Assembly (NCBI GenBank): GCA_003339645.1
Contig: QNUV01000110.1
Coordinates: forward strand, 56,623-120,622
Direction of reading: 5' to 3'
DNA length: 64,000 nt
Source: Microbacterium arborescens
GTDB taxonomy: Bacteria > Actinomycetota > Actinomycetes > Actinomycetales > Microbacteriaceae
Of this stretch, positions 9,719 to 16,566 are shown piece by piece (the first letter of the stretch is position 1; each line of letters opens with the position of its first letter). The notes beneath the pieces are model-generated. The model did no database searches. It was not told the origin of the DNA and saw only the letters and a program-made list of their open reading frames with translations. Position numbers and translations under genes: made by a program.

Positions 9719-10090
9719 TCAGGCGCGGCCGGTGGCGTCGTGAAGGCGTGTCAGCGCGTCGCGCATCTCGGCGAGCCGGCCGCGCCCGACGGCGCGACGC
9801 CGGAGGCGGGCGAGGATCCACGCCCGCACGGTGCCCGTGCCCGCGTCGAACCAGCGCGCCTCGCGCCAGACGTCGAGGAAAGCCTGGCGCACGGCTTCCT
9901 CGGCGGCCTCCCGGCTCGCAGTCAGTCGCAGCGCGAGCCCGAAGGCGGCGCCGGCGGTGGCGTCGTACAGCTCGGCGAACGCACTCCGGTCTCCCGCGGC
10001 GACAGCGGTGAGGAGGGCGTGGAGCTCGGCCTCGGAGCCGGGACGTGAGGGCTCGTCCGCGGTCGTGTCCGGCGCGAGCAGATCGGTCAT
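9719..10090 (-). CDS. Sigma-70 region-2-like protein (short ECF-type fragment)
   Basis: The 123-residue product carries a sigma-factor region 2: ALLTAVAAGDRSAFAELYDAT, EAVRQAFLDVWREA and WILARLRRRAVGR. It ends before any region 4, so it lacks the -35-binding half of a normal 170-200-residue ECF factor. It may be a broken ECF gene, a free-standing region 2 or a protein with another role. There is no anti-sigma gene beside it. It starts at an ATG at 10090 and lies 74 bases upstream of the LLM oxidoreductase, with csbD further upstream on the same strand. Confidence 0.65.
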   Translation of the reverse strand: MTDLLAPDTTADEPSRPGSEAELHALLTAVAAGDRSAFAELYDATAGAAFGLALRLTASREAAEEAVRQAFLDVWREARWFDAGTGTVRAWILARLRRRAVGRGRLAEMRDALTRLHDATGRA

Positions 10091-10212
10091 GAGGGAATCG
10101 TGCTGCGCGAACGCGCCGCCGGGAAGCGCTTGAGTCTCGGCACCTCCCGTGGTAGGTCGATGCAGTCAGGTGAATACATCCGTCGCGGGTGTGCCGGGCA
10201 GGCGGACAGCGA

Positions 10213-10243
10213 AGCGCCCCGGGGCCGAAGACCCCGGGGCGCT
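10213..10243 (-). terminator. Strong hairpin downstream of csbD
   Basis: Perfect 12-base arms AGCGCCCCGGGG (10213-10224) and CCCCGGGGCGCT (10232-10243) enclose a 7-base loop. The hairpin begins 17 bases past the csbD stop on the leftward strand. It lacks a U-tract but is very stable and sits where a terminator is expected. It separates csbD from the sigma-like gene. Confidence 0.75.
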
Positions 10244-10259
10244 CGCGTGAGGAAGCGTC

Positions 10260-10430
10260 TTACTTGAAGGCGTCCTTGACGTTCTCGCCGGCCTTCTTGA
10301 CGTTGGCGGCGGTCTGGTCCTTGTGGCCTTCGGCTTCGAGACGCTCGTTGTCGGTGGCCTTGCCGGTGGCCTCCTTGGCCTTGCCCGCGAGGTCCTGAGC
10401 TGCGTTCTTGATCTTGTCGTCGAGTCCCAT
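10260..10430 (-). CDS. CsbD family stress protein
   Basis: This is a 56-residue hydrophilic protein of the CsbD family, whose members are abundant small proteins induced by general stress; their molecular role is unclear. The sequence MGLDDKIKNAAQDLAGKAKE, then TGKATDN and GHKDQTAANVKKAGENVKDA, is lysine- and alanine-rich and fits the CsbD pattern with its two similar halves. It starts at an ATG at 10430 and is followed by a strong hairpin. It is probably monocistronic. A 10-base motif about 73 bases upstream recurs before the sigma-like gene. Confidence 0.9.
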   Translation of the reverse strand: MGLDDKIKNAAQDLAGKAKEATGKATDNERLEAEGHKDQTAANVKKAGENVKDAFK

Positions 10431-10569
10431 ATCGGCCCCTTCCGTCGATCTGCGTCCGGGTCTGACCCCGGATGCCGGGACGCTTCATCCCGGTTCCCAC
10501 ACGGTAGGTCGACCCGATCCGCACGCGCACCTGCTCGCGTTACGGCCGGGAATGCGGTATGGCCCGCCG

Positions 10570-11547
10570 TCAGTTCTGCATGTTGATCTGCTGCCCCTTC
10601 ACGAGCGGATAGTGCACGAGCGAGTCTGCGTCGAGGTCCTCGCGATGCATGTCGACGCCGGAGATCTGGCTGTTCTCGTACGTCGTGTAGTAGTAGACGC
10701 CGGTGTCGGTGTTGCAGCACGACGAGTAGATCGTGATCTCGTATTTGCCCTCCTCGCCCACGTGCACGCAGCCGCGCTGCTGAGCCACCGATCCCAGGAT
10801 CTGGAAGAACTGACTGATCGACTCCGACTCGGACTCGCCCACGACGGAGTTCATCCTCGTGAACGCGGCTTTGACGAAGCGCGACGACGACGAGAGATCC
10901 CCGGGGAGCCCGATCGCGCCCATGCCGCGGCTGTACTGGTCCAGCCCGAGCTCGGGAGCGAAGGTGTTCTCGGGCGGATAGGTCGACAGGTGCATGTAGT
11001 CGTTGAGGCCGAACAGCTGGACGTCGAAGGTCGGGTTGTTCGTCAGCACGCCCACGGGATTGTCGTACACCCGCAGCCCTTCGCGAACGCTCTCGACCGT
11101 GATCGACCGTGATCGATCCGCGATGATCCAGTGCAGCGGCGACGCCGGGAAGGCGTCGCTGAAGGAGACGTCGGTGATGGTGACGTCGGCAAGCGCCGCC
11201 TCGACCTCGTCGACGGTCTCGAAACGACCGAGAACCCAGGGGATGAACTCGAAGGACGCGATGTTGGTCGTCCCCGCTTTCTCGGGCTTGTAGTCGGCGT
11301 TGTCGGGGAAGTTCAGCCCCGCCATGCCGAGCCCGCGCTCGTTGACCGCGTCGTAGTACAGCGGATAGCCGTCGGCGATCGTCGCGATGCCGATGATCGC
11401 GTGGTGGCTCTCGAGCGCGTCGGTCGCCCGCAACCGGAAGGGGAAGTTGCGCGGGGTCACGACCACCTCCTCGTGATACGAGAACTCGAGGTCGAGATTG
11501 CGGCCGAAATAGTGGTTCTGAGTGGTGTAGCTGACACCTGTGCACAC
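10570..11547 (-). CDS. Choloylglycine hydrolase / penicillin V acylase family amidase
   Basis: This 325-residue Ntn hydrolase cleaves linear amide bonds. It begins (GTG)CTGVSY, so Cys2 becomes the N-terminal nucleophile after Met removal. Arg16 and Asp19 lie in FGRNLDLEF. Further family residues are visible in GLGMAGLNFPDNADY, VLTNNPTFDVQ and SSRFVKAAF. These match bile salt hydrolases more closely than penicillin acylases, but N-acyl homoserine lactones or other acyl amides are also possible substrates. The GTG at 11547 has GGAGG 6 bases upstream. No signal peptide is seen. It is a single gene. The 322-base region upstream holds the promoter and operators of the divergent sugar transporter. 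Confidence 0.88.
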   Translation of the reverse strand: MCTGVSYTTQNHYFGRNLDLEFSYHEEVVVTPRNFPFRLRATDALESHHAIIGIATIADGYPLYYDAVNERGLGMAGLNFPDNADYKPEKAGTTNIASFEFIPWVLGRFETVDEVEAALADVTITDVSFSDAFPASPLHWIIADRSRSITVESVREGLRVYDNPVGVLTNNPTFDVQLFGLNDYMHLSTYPPENTFAPELGLDQYSRGMGAIGLPGDLSSSSRFVKAAFTRMNSVVGESESESISQFFQILGSVAQQRGCVHVGEEGKYEITIYSSCCNTDTGVYYYTTYENSQISGVDMHREDLDADSLVHYPLVKGQQINMQN

Positions 11548-11683
11548 GGTGCACCTCCTGTCACGATGGGCCGCCCGTCGGCCCTCGCCCCACCCCTACC
11601 CGACGGCCGACACCGCTCGACAGGGCACTTGACACGCCCACGCCCGGCTTACGACCCGACACTCCCCGAGTCGCGTCCCCGGT

Positions 11684-11695
11684 GTGAGCGCTCAC
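11684..11695. promoter_or_regulatory. Palindromic LacI-type operator 1
   Basis: GTGAGCGCTCAC is a perfect 12-base palindrome with the AGCGCT centre typical of LacI-family sites. It lies 175-186 bases before the binding-protein start in the 322-base gap, nearer the divergent amidase gene. A TTGACA at 11629-11634 lies about 50 bases upstream. The natural candidate to bind it is the LacI regulator at 18131. Confidence 0.7.
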
Positions 11696-11767
11696 CTCTC
11701 CGTGACAGGATCTCGCACGCCCGCCGCTGACTGCCCCGCAGTTGCGGATTCGTTACCCGCGCAGCTC

Positions 11768-11798
11768 TTGACACGGCCCGCGTTGTGAGCGCTAACAT
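11768..11798 (+). promoter_or_regulatory. Promoter with overlapping LacI-type operator 2
   Basis: A consensus -35, TTGACA, lies at 11768-11773. Near-palindrome TGTGAGCGCTAACA (11784-11797), one mismatch from symmetric, covers the expected -10 region (GCTAAC at 17-base spacing, or TAACAT at 19). A bound repressor here would block polymerase. The binding-protein start at 11870 lies about 70 bases downstream, with GAGGAGG as its ribosome site. The site resembles operator 1 about 100 bases upstream, so loop formation between them is possible. Confidence 0.65.
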
Positions 11799-11869
11799 TC
11801 GAGCGTCCCCCCGGGGTGACATGCATCAGAGATCCGGCGACGCCGCCGGACGAAACGAGGAGGTTTCCG

Positions 11870-12850
11870 ATGTCCCAGGTGAAGTCCGTCGTCACCGCGA
11901 TCGCCATGCTGGGCGTCGTCGCACTCAGCGCCACCGCGTGCGCGAGCTCCAGCTCGCCGGGCGGCTCCGGCGGCGACGACGTCATCACGGTCGGGTTCGC
12001 CCAGACCGGTTCCGAGAGCGGATGGCGCAGCGCCAACACCGAGTCGATCAAGGAGGCGTTCTCGGCCGAGAACGGCTTCGACCTGATCTTCAACGCCGCC
12101 GACAACAAGCCCGAGGCCCAGATCGCCGCGGTGCGCAGCTTCATCAATCAGGGCGTCGACGCGATCGTCCTCGCCCCCATCGTCAGCGACGGCTGGGACG
12201 ACGTCCTCAAGGAGGCGAAGGATGCCGGCATCCCCGTCATCCTCGAAGACCGCACCGTCTCGGCATCCGAGGACCTCTACGCCAGCTGGATCGGGCTCGA
12301 CTTCGAGCAGGAGGGCAAGACCGCCGGCGAGTGGGTCGCCGAGAACTTCGGCTCGAAGCCGACGAACATGGTGATCCTCGAGGGAACGACCGGCTCCTCC
12401 GCCGCCACCGATCGGCAGACCGGCTTCGACGCCGCCGTCGCCGGCACCGACATCACGGTCCTCGACTCGCAGACCGGCAACTTCACCCGCGCCGAGGGCA
12501 AGACGGTCATGGAGGGCTTCCTGCAGAAGTTCGGCTCCGAGATCAACGTCCTCTTCGCGCACAACGACGACATGGGCCTCGGTGCCCTCGACGCGATCAA
12601 GGCGGCCGGCATGAAGCCGGGCACCGATATCCAGATCGTCACGATCGACGCGGTCAAGGACGGCATGACCGCCCTGGCGAACGGCGAGTTCAACTTCATC
12701 GTCGAGTGCAACCCGCTGCTCGGCGAGAAGACCGCCGAGGTCGTGAAGTCCGTCGTCGCGGGCGAGTCGGTCGACAAGACCTACATCGTCGAAGACCAGA
12801 GCTTCACCCAGGAGCAGGCGAAGGAAGTCCTGGACAGCCGCCCCTACTGA
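11870..12850 (+). CDS. ytfQ: Sugar ABC transporter substrate-binding lipoprotein (YtfQ-like)
   Basis: This is the extracytoplasmic binding component of a furanose-type sugar importer. The 326-residue protein has a lipoprotein signal with lipobox SATAC (Cys24) and a periplasmic-binding-protein type 1 fold: VGFAQTGSESGWRSANTESI, INQGVDAIVLAP, AGIPVILEDR, LFAHNDDMGLGALDAIK. These are close to E. coli YtfQ, which binds galactofuranose. The ATG at 11870 follows GAGGAGG at 11857-11863. It is the first gene of a cluster with ATPase, two permeases, a second ATPase and a LacI regulator. The exact sugar is not readable from sequence. Confidence 0.9.
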   Translation: MSQVKSVVTAIAMLGVVALSATACASSSSPGGSGGDDVITVGFAQTGSESGWRSANTESIKEAFSAENGFDLIFNAADNKPEAQIAAVRSFINQGVDAIVLAPIVSDGWDDVLKEAKDAGIPVILEDRTVSASEDLYASWIGLDFEQEGKTAGEWVAENFGSKPTNMVILEGTTGSSAATDRQTGFDAAVAGTDITVLDSQTGNFTRAEGKTVMEGFLQKFGSEINVLFAHNDDMGLGALDAIKAAGMKPGTDIQIVTIDAVKDGMTALANGEFNFIVECNPLLGEKTAEVVKSVVAGESVDKTYIVEDQSFTQEQAKEVLDSRPY

Positions 12851-12862
12851 TCCGACACCACG

Positions 12863-12890
12863 AGTGGCGGCCGGTGCGCCGGCCGCCACT
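12863..12890 (+). terminator. Intercistronic hairpin after the binding-protein gene
   Basis: Perfect 12-base arms AGTGGCGGCCGG (12863-12874) and CCGGCCGCCACT (12879-12890) enclose a TGCG tetraloop. It lies in the 63-base gap between the binding-protein stop and the ATPase start. Such hairpins commonly protect or attenuate transcripts so that binding protein is made in excess over the membrane parts. It has no U-tract. Confidence 0.65.
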
Positions 12891-12913
12891 CTCCCCCTCC
12901 AGAAAGCGGGTCG

Positions 12914-14464
12914 ATGATGACAACGGAACGCCCGGTCGCAGTCGCGATGCGCGGGATCACCATCCAGTTCCCCGGCGTGAAGGCGCTCGACGCCGTCGAT
13001 CTCACGCTCTACGGCGGCGAGATCCACTCCCTCATGGGAGAGAACGGCGCCGGCAAGTCCACGCTCATCAAGGCGCTCACCGGCGTCTACGCGATCGACA
13101 GCGGCAGCATCGTCGTCGACGGACGCGAACGCTCGTTCCGCAGCACGGCCGACGCCCAGGCCGCGGGCGTCTCGACGGTCTACCAGGAGGTGAACCTGTG
13201 CGCGAACCTGTCGGTCGCCGAGAACGTGATGCTCGGCAACGAGGTGCGCCGCGGCGGACGCATCGACTGGCGAGCGACCCACGAGGCGGCCGCCGGCCAT
13301 CTCGCGGAGCTCGGTCTCGACATCGACACGCGTTCGGTGCTGGCCAGCCACTCGATCGCCGTGCAGCAGCTCGTCGCCATCAGCCGGTCAATGGTCATCG
13401 ACACGCGGGTCCTCATCCTGGACGAGCCGACGTCGAGCCTCGACCGCGGCGAGGTCGAGCAGCTGTTCGCCGTCATGCGGCGCCTCCGCGACCGCGGCGT
13501 CGCCATCCTGTTCGTCTCGCACTTCCTCGACCAGATCTACGAGATCTCCGACCGTCTCACGGTGCTGCGCAACGGCGGGCTCGTCGGGGAGTACCCCATC
13601 GCCGAGCTCGGACGCGAGGCCCTCGTGGCGCGCATGATCGGACGCGAGCTGAGCGCCCTCGACGCCCTGTCGTCGACGGCGGAGCGCGAGATCGACCGCG
13701 ACGCCGTCCCGGTCCTGCGCGCCCGGGGCGTCGGCCGGCGCGGCGTCATCGAGGCCGCCGACCTCGACGTGCACCGCGGTGAGGTCGTCGGGCTCGCCGG
13801 GCTGCTGGGCTCGGGCCGCACGGAGCTCGCGCGTCTGCTCGCCGGCGCCGACCGCTCGGACGGCGGCACCGTCGAGGTCGACGGCGCCGCGACGCGCCTG
13901 ACCAGCCCGCGGCACGCGCTCGACCGCGGCATCGCGTTCTCGTCCGAGGACCGCCGCTCCGAGGGCATCGTCGCCGATCTGACGGTCGCCGAGAACATCG
14001 TGCTCGGCGTGCAGGCGCGGCGCGGCGCGCTGCGCCGGGTTCCCCAGAGCGAGCGCGACGCGCTCGTCGCGGAGTACCTCGAAGCGCTCGGCGTCCGCCC
14101 CGCCGACCCCAACGCCCTCGTCCGCAACCTCTCGGGCGGCAACCAGCAGAAGGTGCTGCTGGCACGCTGGCTCGCCACCGCCCCCGAACTGCTCATCCTC
14201 GACGAGCCCACCCGCGGCATCGACGTCGGCGCGAAGGCCGACATCCAGCGCAAGGTCGCCGAGCTCGCGGCTCGGGGACTGGCCGTCGTGTTCATCTCCT
14301 CGGAGCTCGAGGAGGTGCTGCGCATCGCGCAACGCGTCGCGGTCCTGCGCGATCGCCGCAAGATCGGCGAGCTGATGACGCAGGATGTGGACGTCGACAC
14401 ACTGGTCGCCTTCATCGCCGAGGGCGACGCCGAGGACCCCTCGGGTAAGGAGAAGATCGCGTGA
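12914..14464 (+). CDS. ytfR: Sugar ABC transporter ATP-binding protein (YtfR-like, duplicated NBD)
   Basis: This 516-residue cytoplasmic ATPase has two nucleotide-binding halves. The first half has Walker A GENGAGKST, Q-loop YQEVNL and Walker B LILDEPTSSLD. The second has the degenerate Walker A GLLGSGRTELARLL, signature NLSGGNQQKVLLARWL and Walker B LILDEPTRGIDVG. This degenerate second site is normal for the ribose/galactofuranose (CUT2) class. The ATG-ATG start at 12914 follows AGAAAGCGGG. Its TGA overlaps the GTG of the first permease by 4 bases. It pairs with permeases at 14461 and 15501. Confidence 0.92.
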   Translation: MMTTERPVAVAMRGITIQFPGVKALDAVDLTLYGGEIHSLMGENGAGKSTLIKALTGVYAIDSGSIVVDGRERSFRSTADAQAAGVSTVYQEVNLCANLSVAENVMLGNEVRRGGRIDWRATHEAAAGHLAELGLDIDTRSVLASHSIAVQQLVAISRSMVIDTRVLILDEPTSSLDRGEVEQLFAVMRRLRDRGVAILFVSHFLDQIYEISDRLTVLRNGGLVGEYPIAELGREALVARMIGRELSALDALSSTAEREIDRDAVPVLRARGVGRRGVIEAADLDVHRGEVVGLAGLLGSGRTELARLLAGADRSDGGTVEVDGAATRLTSPRHALDRGIAFSSEDRRSEGIVADLTVAENIVLGVQARRGALRRVPQSERDALVAEYLEALGVRPADPNALVRNLSGGNQQKVLLARWLATAPELLILDEPTRGIDVGAKADIQRKVAELAARGLAVVFISSELEEVLRIAQRVAVLRDRRKIGELMTQDVDVDTLVAFIAEGDAEDPSGKEKIA

Positions 14465-15504
14465 AGAAGCTGTTCACGCACCGGCTCGTCTGGCCGGTGC
14501 TCGCCCTCGTGGCCCTGATCGCGGTCAACACCGTGTCGCGGCCCTCGTTCCTGAGCGTGACGGTGCAGAACGGGCAGCTGTACGGCTCGCTCATCGACAT
14601 CCTCCGCAACAGCGCCCCGCTCATGCTCGTCGCCCTCGGGATGACGCTCGTGATCGCCACGCGAGGGATAGACCTCTCGGTCGGCGCGATCATGGCGGTC
14701 TCGGGCGCCGTCGCCCTGACGATCATCGAGGCCTCGCCCGAGCCGGGGAACCTCGGCATCGTCGCGATCGCCATCGCGGCGGGCGTGGGCACCTCGCTCG
14801 TCCTCGGCGCCTGGAACGGCTTCCTCGTCGCCGTGCTCGGCATCCAGCCGATCATCGCCACCCTCGTCCTCATGCTCGCCGGGCGGGGCGTCGCCCTGCT
14901 CATCACCCGCGGGTTCATCACGACGATCAACAGCGAGCCCTACCAGTTCATGGCGCAGGGCTACGTCTTCGGTCTCCCCTTCGCCCTGTGCGTCTCGGTC
15001 GCCGCGATCGTCGTCGTCGCCGTCGTCCAGCGGCGCACCGCCCTGGGGATGCTGACCGAGGCGGTCGGCATCAATCCCGAGGCCAGCCGGCTGGCGGGCG
15101 TCCGTTCCCGCGGGATCATCTGGGGCACCTACATCGCCAGCGGCACCCTCGCCGGCATCGCCGGCATCCTCTACAGCTCGAACATCATGGCCGCCGACGC
15201 GAACGCAGCCGGCATGTACATCGAGCTCGACGCCATCCTCGCCGTCGTGCTCGGCGGCACCTCCCTCGCCGGCGGCAAGTTCAGCATCGCCGGCACCGTC
15301 ATCGGCGTGTTCACGATCCAGACCCTCAAGACCACGATCACCTTCCTCGGGGTGCCGCCCGCCGTGAGCCCCGTTTTCATGGCCGGAGCGGTACTGGTAG
15401 TCGTCCTGCTCCAGTCGCGCCGCGTGCGCGGCTGGTTCACCTCCGGCGCCCGCCCCGCGGCTCGCCCCGTCTCCACCCGCTCCGACGCGAAGGTGCTGTC
15501 ATGA
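14461..15504 (+). CDS. ytfT: Sugar ABC transporter permease (YtfT-like)
   Basis: This 347-residue CUT2-class permease has about nine or ten membrane segments. Family motifs are LVALGMTLVIATRGIDLSVG near residue 65, IQPIIATLVLMLAGRG, and the ATPase-coupling region near GINPEASRLAGVRSRGI. The GTG start at 14461 overlaps the ATPase stop. Its own TGA at 15502-15504 overlaps the ATG of the second permease. The two permeases probably form a heterodimer in the membrane, as in E. coli YtfT-YjfF. Confidence 0.9.
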   Translation: MKKLFTHRLVWPVLALVALIAVNTVSRPSFLSVTVQNGQLYGSLIDILRNSAPLMLVALGMTLVIATRGIDLSVGAIMAVSGAVALTIIEASPEPGNLGIVAIAIAAGVGTSLVLGAWNGFLVAVLGIQPIIATLVLMLAGRGVALLITRGFITTINSEPYQFMAQGYVFGLPFALCVSVAAIVVVAVVQRRTALGMLTEAVGINPEASRLAGVRSRGIIWGTYIASGTLAGIAGILYSSNIMAADANAAGMYIELDAILAVVLGGTSLAGGKFSIAGTVIGVFTIQTLKTTITFLGVPPAVSPVFMAGAVLVVVLLQSRRVRGWFTSGARPAARPVSTRSDAKVLS

Positions 15505-16523
15505 CATCGCTCACCGCTGCTCCCCGCGCGCACGAACGCGCCCTGGCCCCGTGGCGCCGCTTCCTCAGCCGCCACATCGCCCTCGTGCCGGTGTTCGCCG
15601 CCGCCGCGATCCTCGTCGTGATGATCGTGGGCGCGATGATCAACTTCCCGAACTTCCAGCTGCCCCGCATCCTGTCGTCGATCCTGCTCGACAACGCCTA
15701 CCTCCTGGTGCTCGCGGTGGGGATGACGTTCGTGATCCTCACCGGCGGCATCGACCTCTCGGTCGGCGCCGTGATGGCGTTCACCGGCATCCTGTGCGCA
15801 CGGCTCTTGTCGGAAGGAGTGCCTGTCGCGGTCGCGGTCCCGGCGATGATCGCGATCGGCGGTGCGATCGGCCTGCTCATCGGCGTGCTCGTCCAGTTCT
15901 TCGACGTGCAGCCCTTCATCGCCTCGCTCATCGGGATGTTCCTCGCGCGCGGCCTCGCCTTCGTCGTGAGCCTCGAGTCGATCAAGGTCGCCGACGAGGG
16001 GCTGCTGTGGCTGCAGTCGACCCGGCTGTCGGTCGGCGGCGGCTGGTACATCACGCCCACCGGCATCCTGGCCCTGGTCACCGTCGTGCTCGCGGCCCTG
16101 GTGCTGCGTTACACGCGCTTCGGTCGCACCGTCTACGCCATCGGCGGCAGCGAGCAGTCGGCGCGCCTCATGGGCCTGCCGGTCGTCCGCACCCGCCTGC
16201 TGGTGTACGTCATCAGCGGCGTATGCGCCGGAATCGCCGGCATCGTGCTCACGGCTTACTCGGGAGCGGGCTACCCCCTCAACGGCGTCGGAACCGAGCT
16301 CGACACGATCGCCGCGGTCGTCATCGGCGGCACCCTCCTCACAGGAGGCAGCGGCTTCGTCGTCGGGTCGCTCATCGGTGTGTTCGTCTACGGCCTCATC
16401 CGCACGATCATCTCGTTCCTGGGCGCCGAGCAGTCGTGGACGCGCATCACCGTGGGTGCGCTGCTGCTCGTGTTCGTCGTGGTCCAGCGGGTGATCGTCA
16501 GCCGATCAGCGACGCGGCGGTGA
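15501..16523 (+). CDS. yjfF: Sugar ABC transporter permease (YjfF-like)
   Basis: This is the second CUT2-class permease of the cluster, 340 residues. It has the matching motif AVGMTFVILTGGIDLSVGAV, a DVQPFIASLIGMFLARGLAF segment and the coupling region YAIGGSEQSARLMGLPV. The ATG at 15501 overlaps the preceding stop by 4 bases; the frame is open further upstream only by chance. A strong hairpin directly follows its stop, before the second ATPase gene. Confidence 0.9.
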   Translation: MTSLTAAPRAHERALAPWRRFLSRHIALVPVFAAAAILVVMIVGAMINFPNFQLPRILSSILLDNAYLLVLAVGMTFVILTGGIDLSVGAVMAFTGILCARLLSEGVPVAVAVPAMIAIGGAIGLLIGVLVQFFDVQPFIASLIGMFLARGLAFVVSLESIKVADEGLLWLQSTRLSVGGGWYITPTGILALVTVVLAALVLRYTRFGRTVYAIGGSEQSARLMGLPVVRTRLLVYVISGVCAGIAGIVLTAYSGAGYPLNGVGTELDTIAAVVIGGTLLTGGSGFVVGSLIGVFVYGLIRTIISFLGAEQSWTRITVGALLLVFVVVQRVIVSRSATRR

Positions 16524-16558
16524 CGGCCCGCCGCGCCGCGGCAGCGCGGCGGGCCGTC
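16522..16558 (+). terminator. Strong hairpin between permease and second ATPase
   Basis: Perfect 15-base arms GACGGCCCGCCGCGC (16522-16536) and its complement (16544-16558) enclose a 7-base loop. The left arm begins on the permease stop codon, and the second ATPase starts 9 bases after the right arm. There is no U-tract. It could terminate most transcripts of the importer, leaving the second ATPase and LacI at lower level, or stabilise the upstream mRNA. Confidence 0.7.
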
Positions 16559-16566
16559 GGCGCGGC

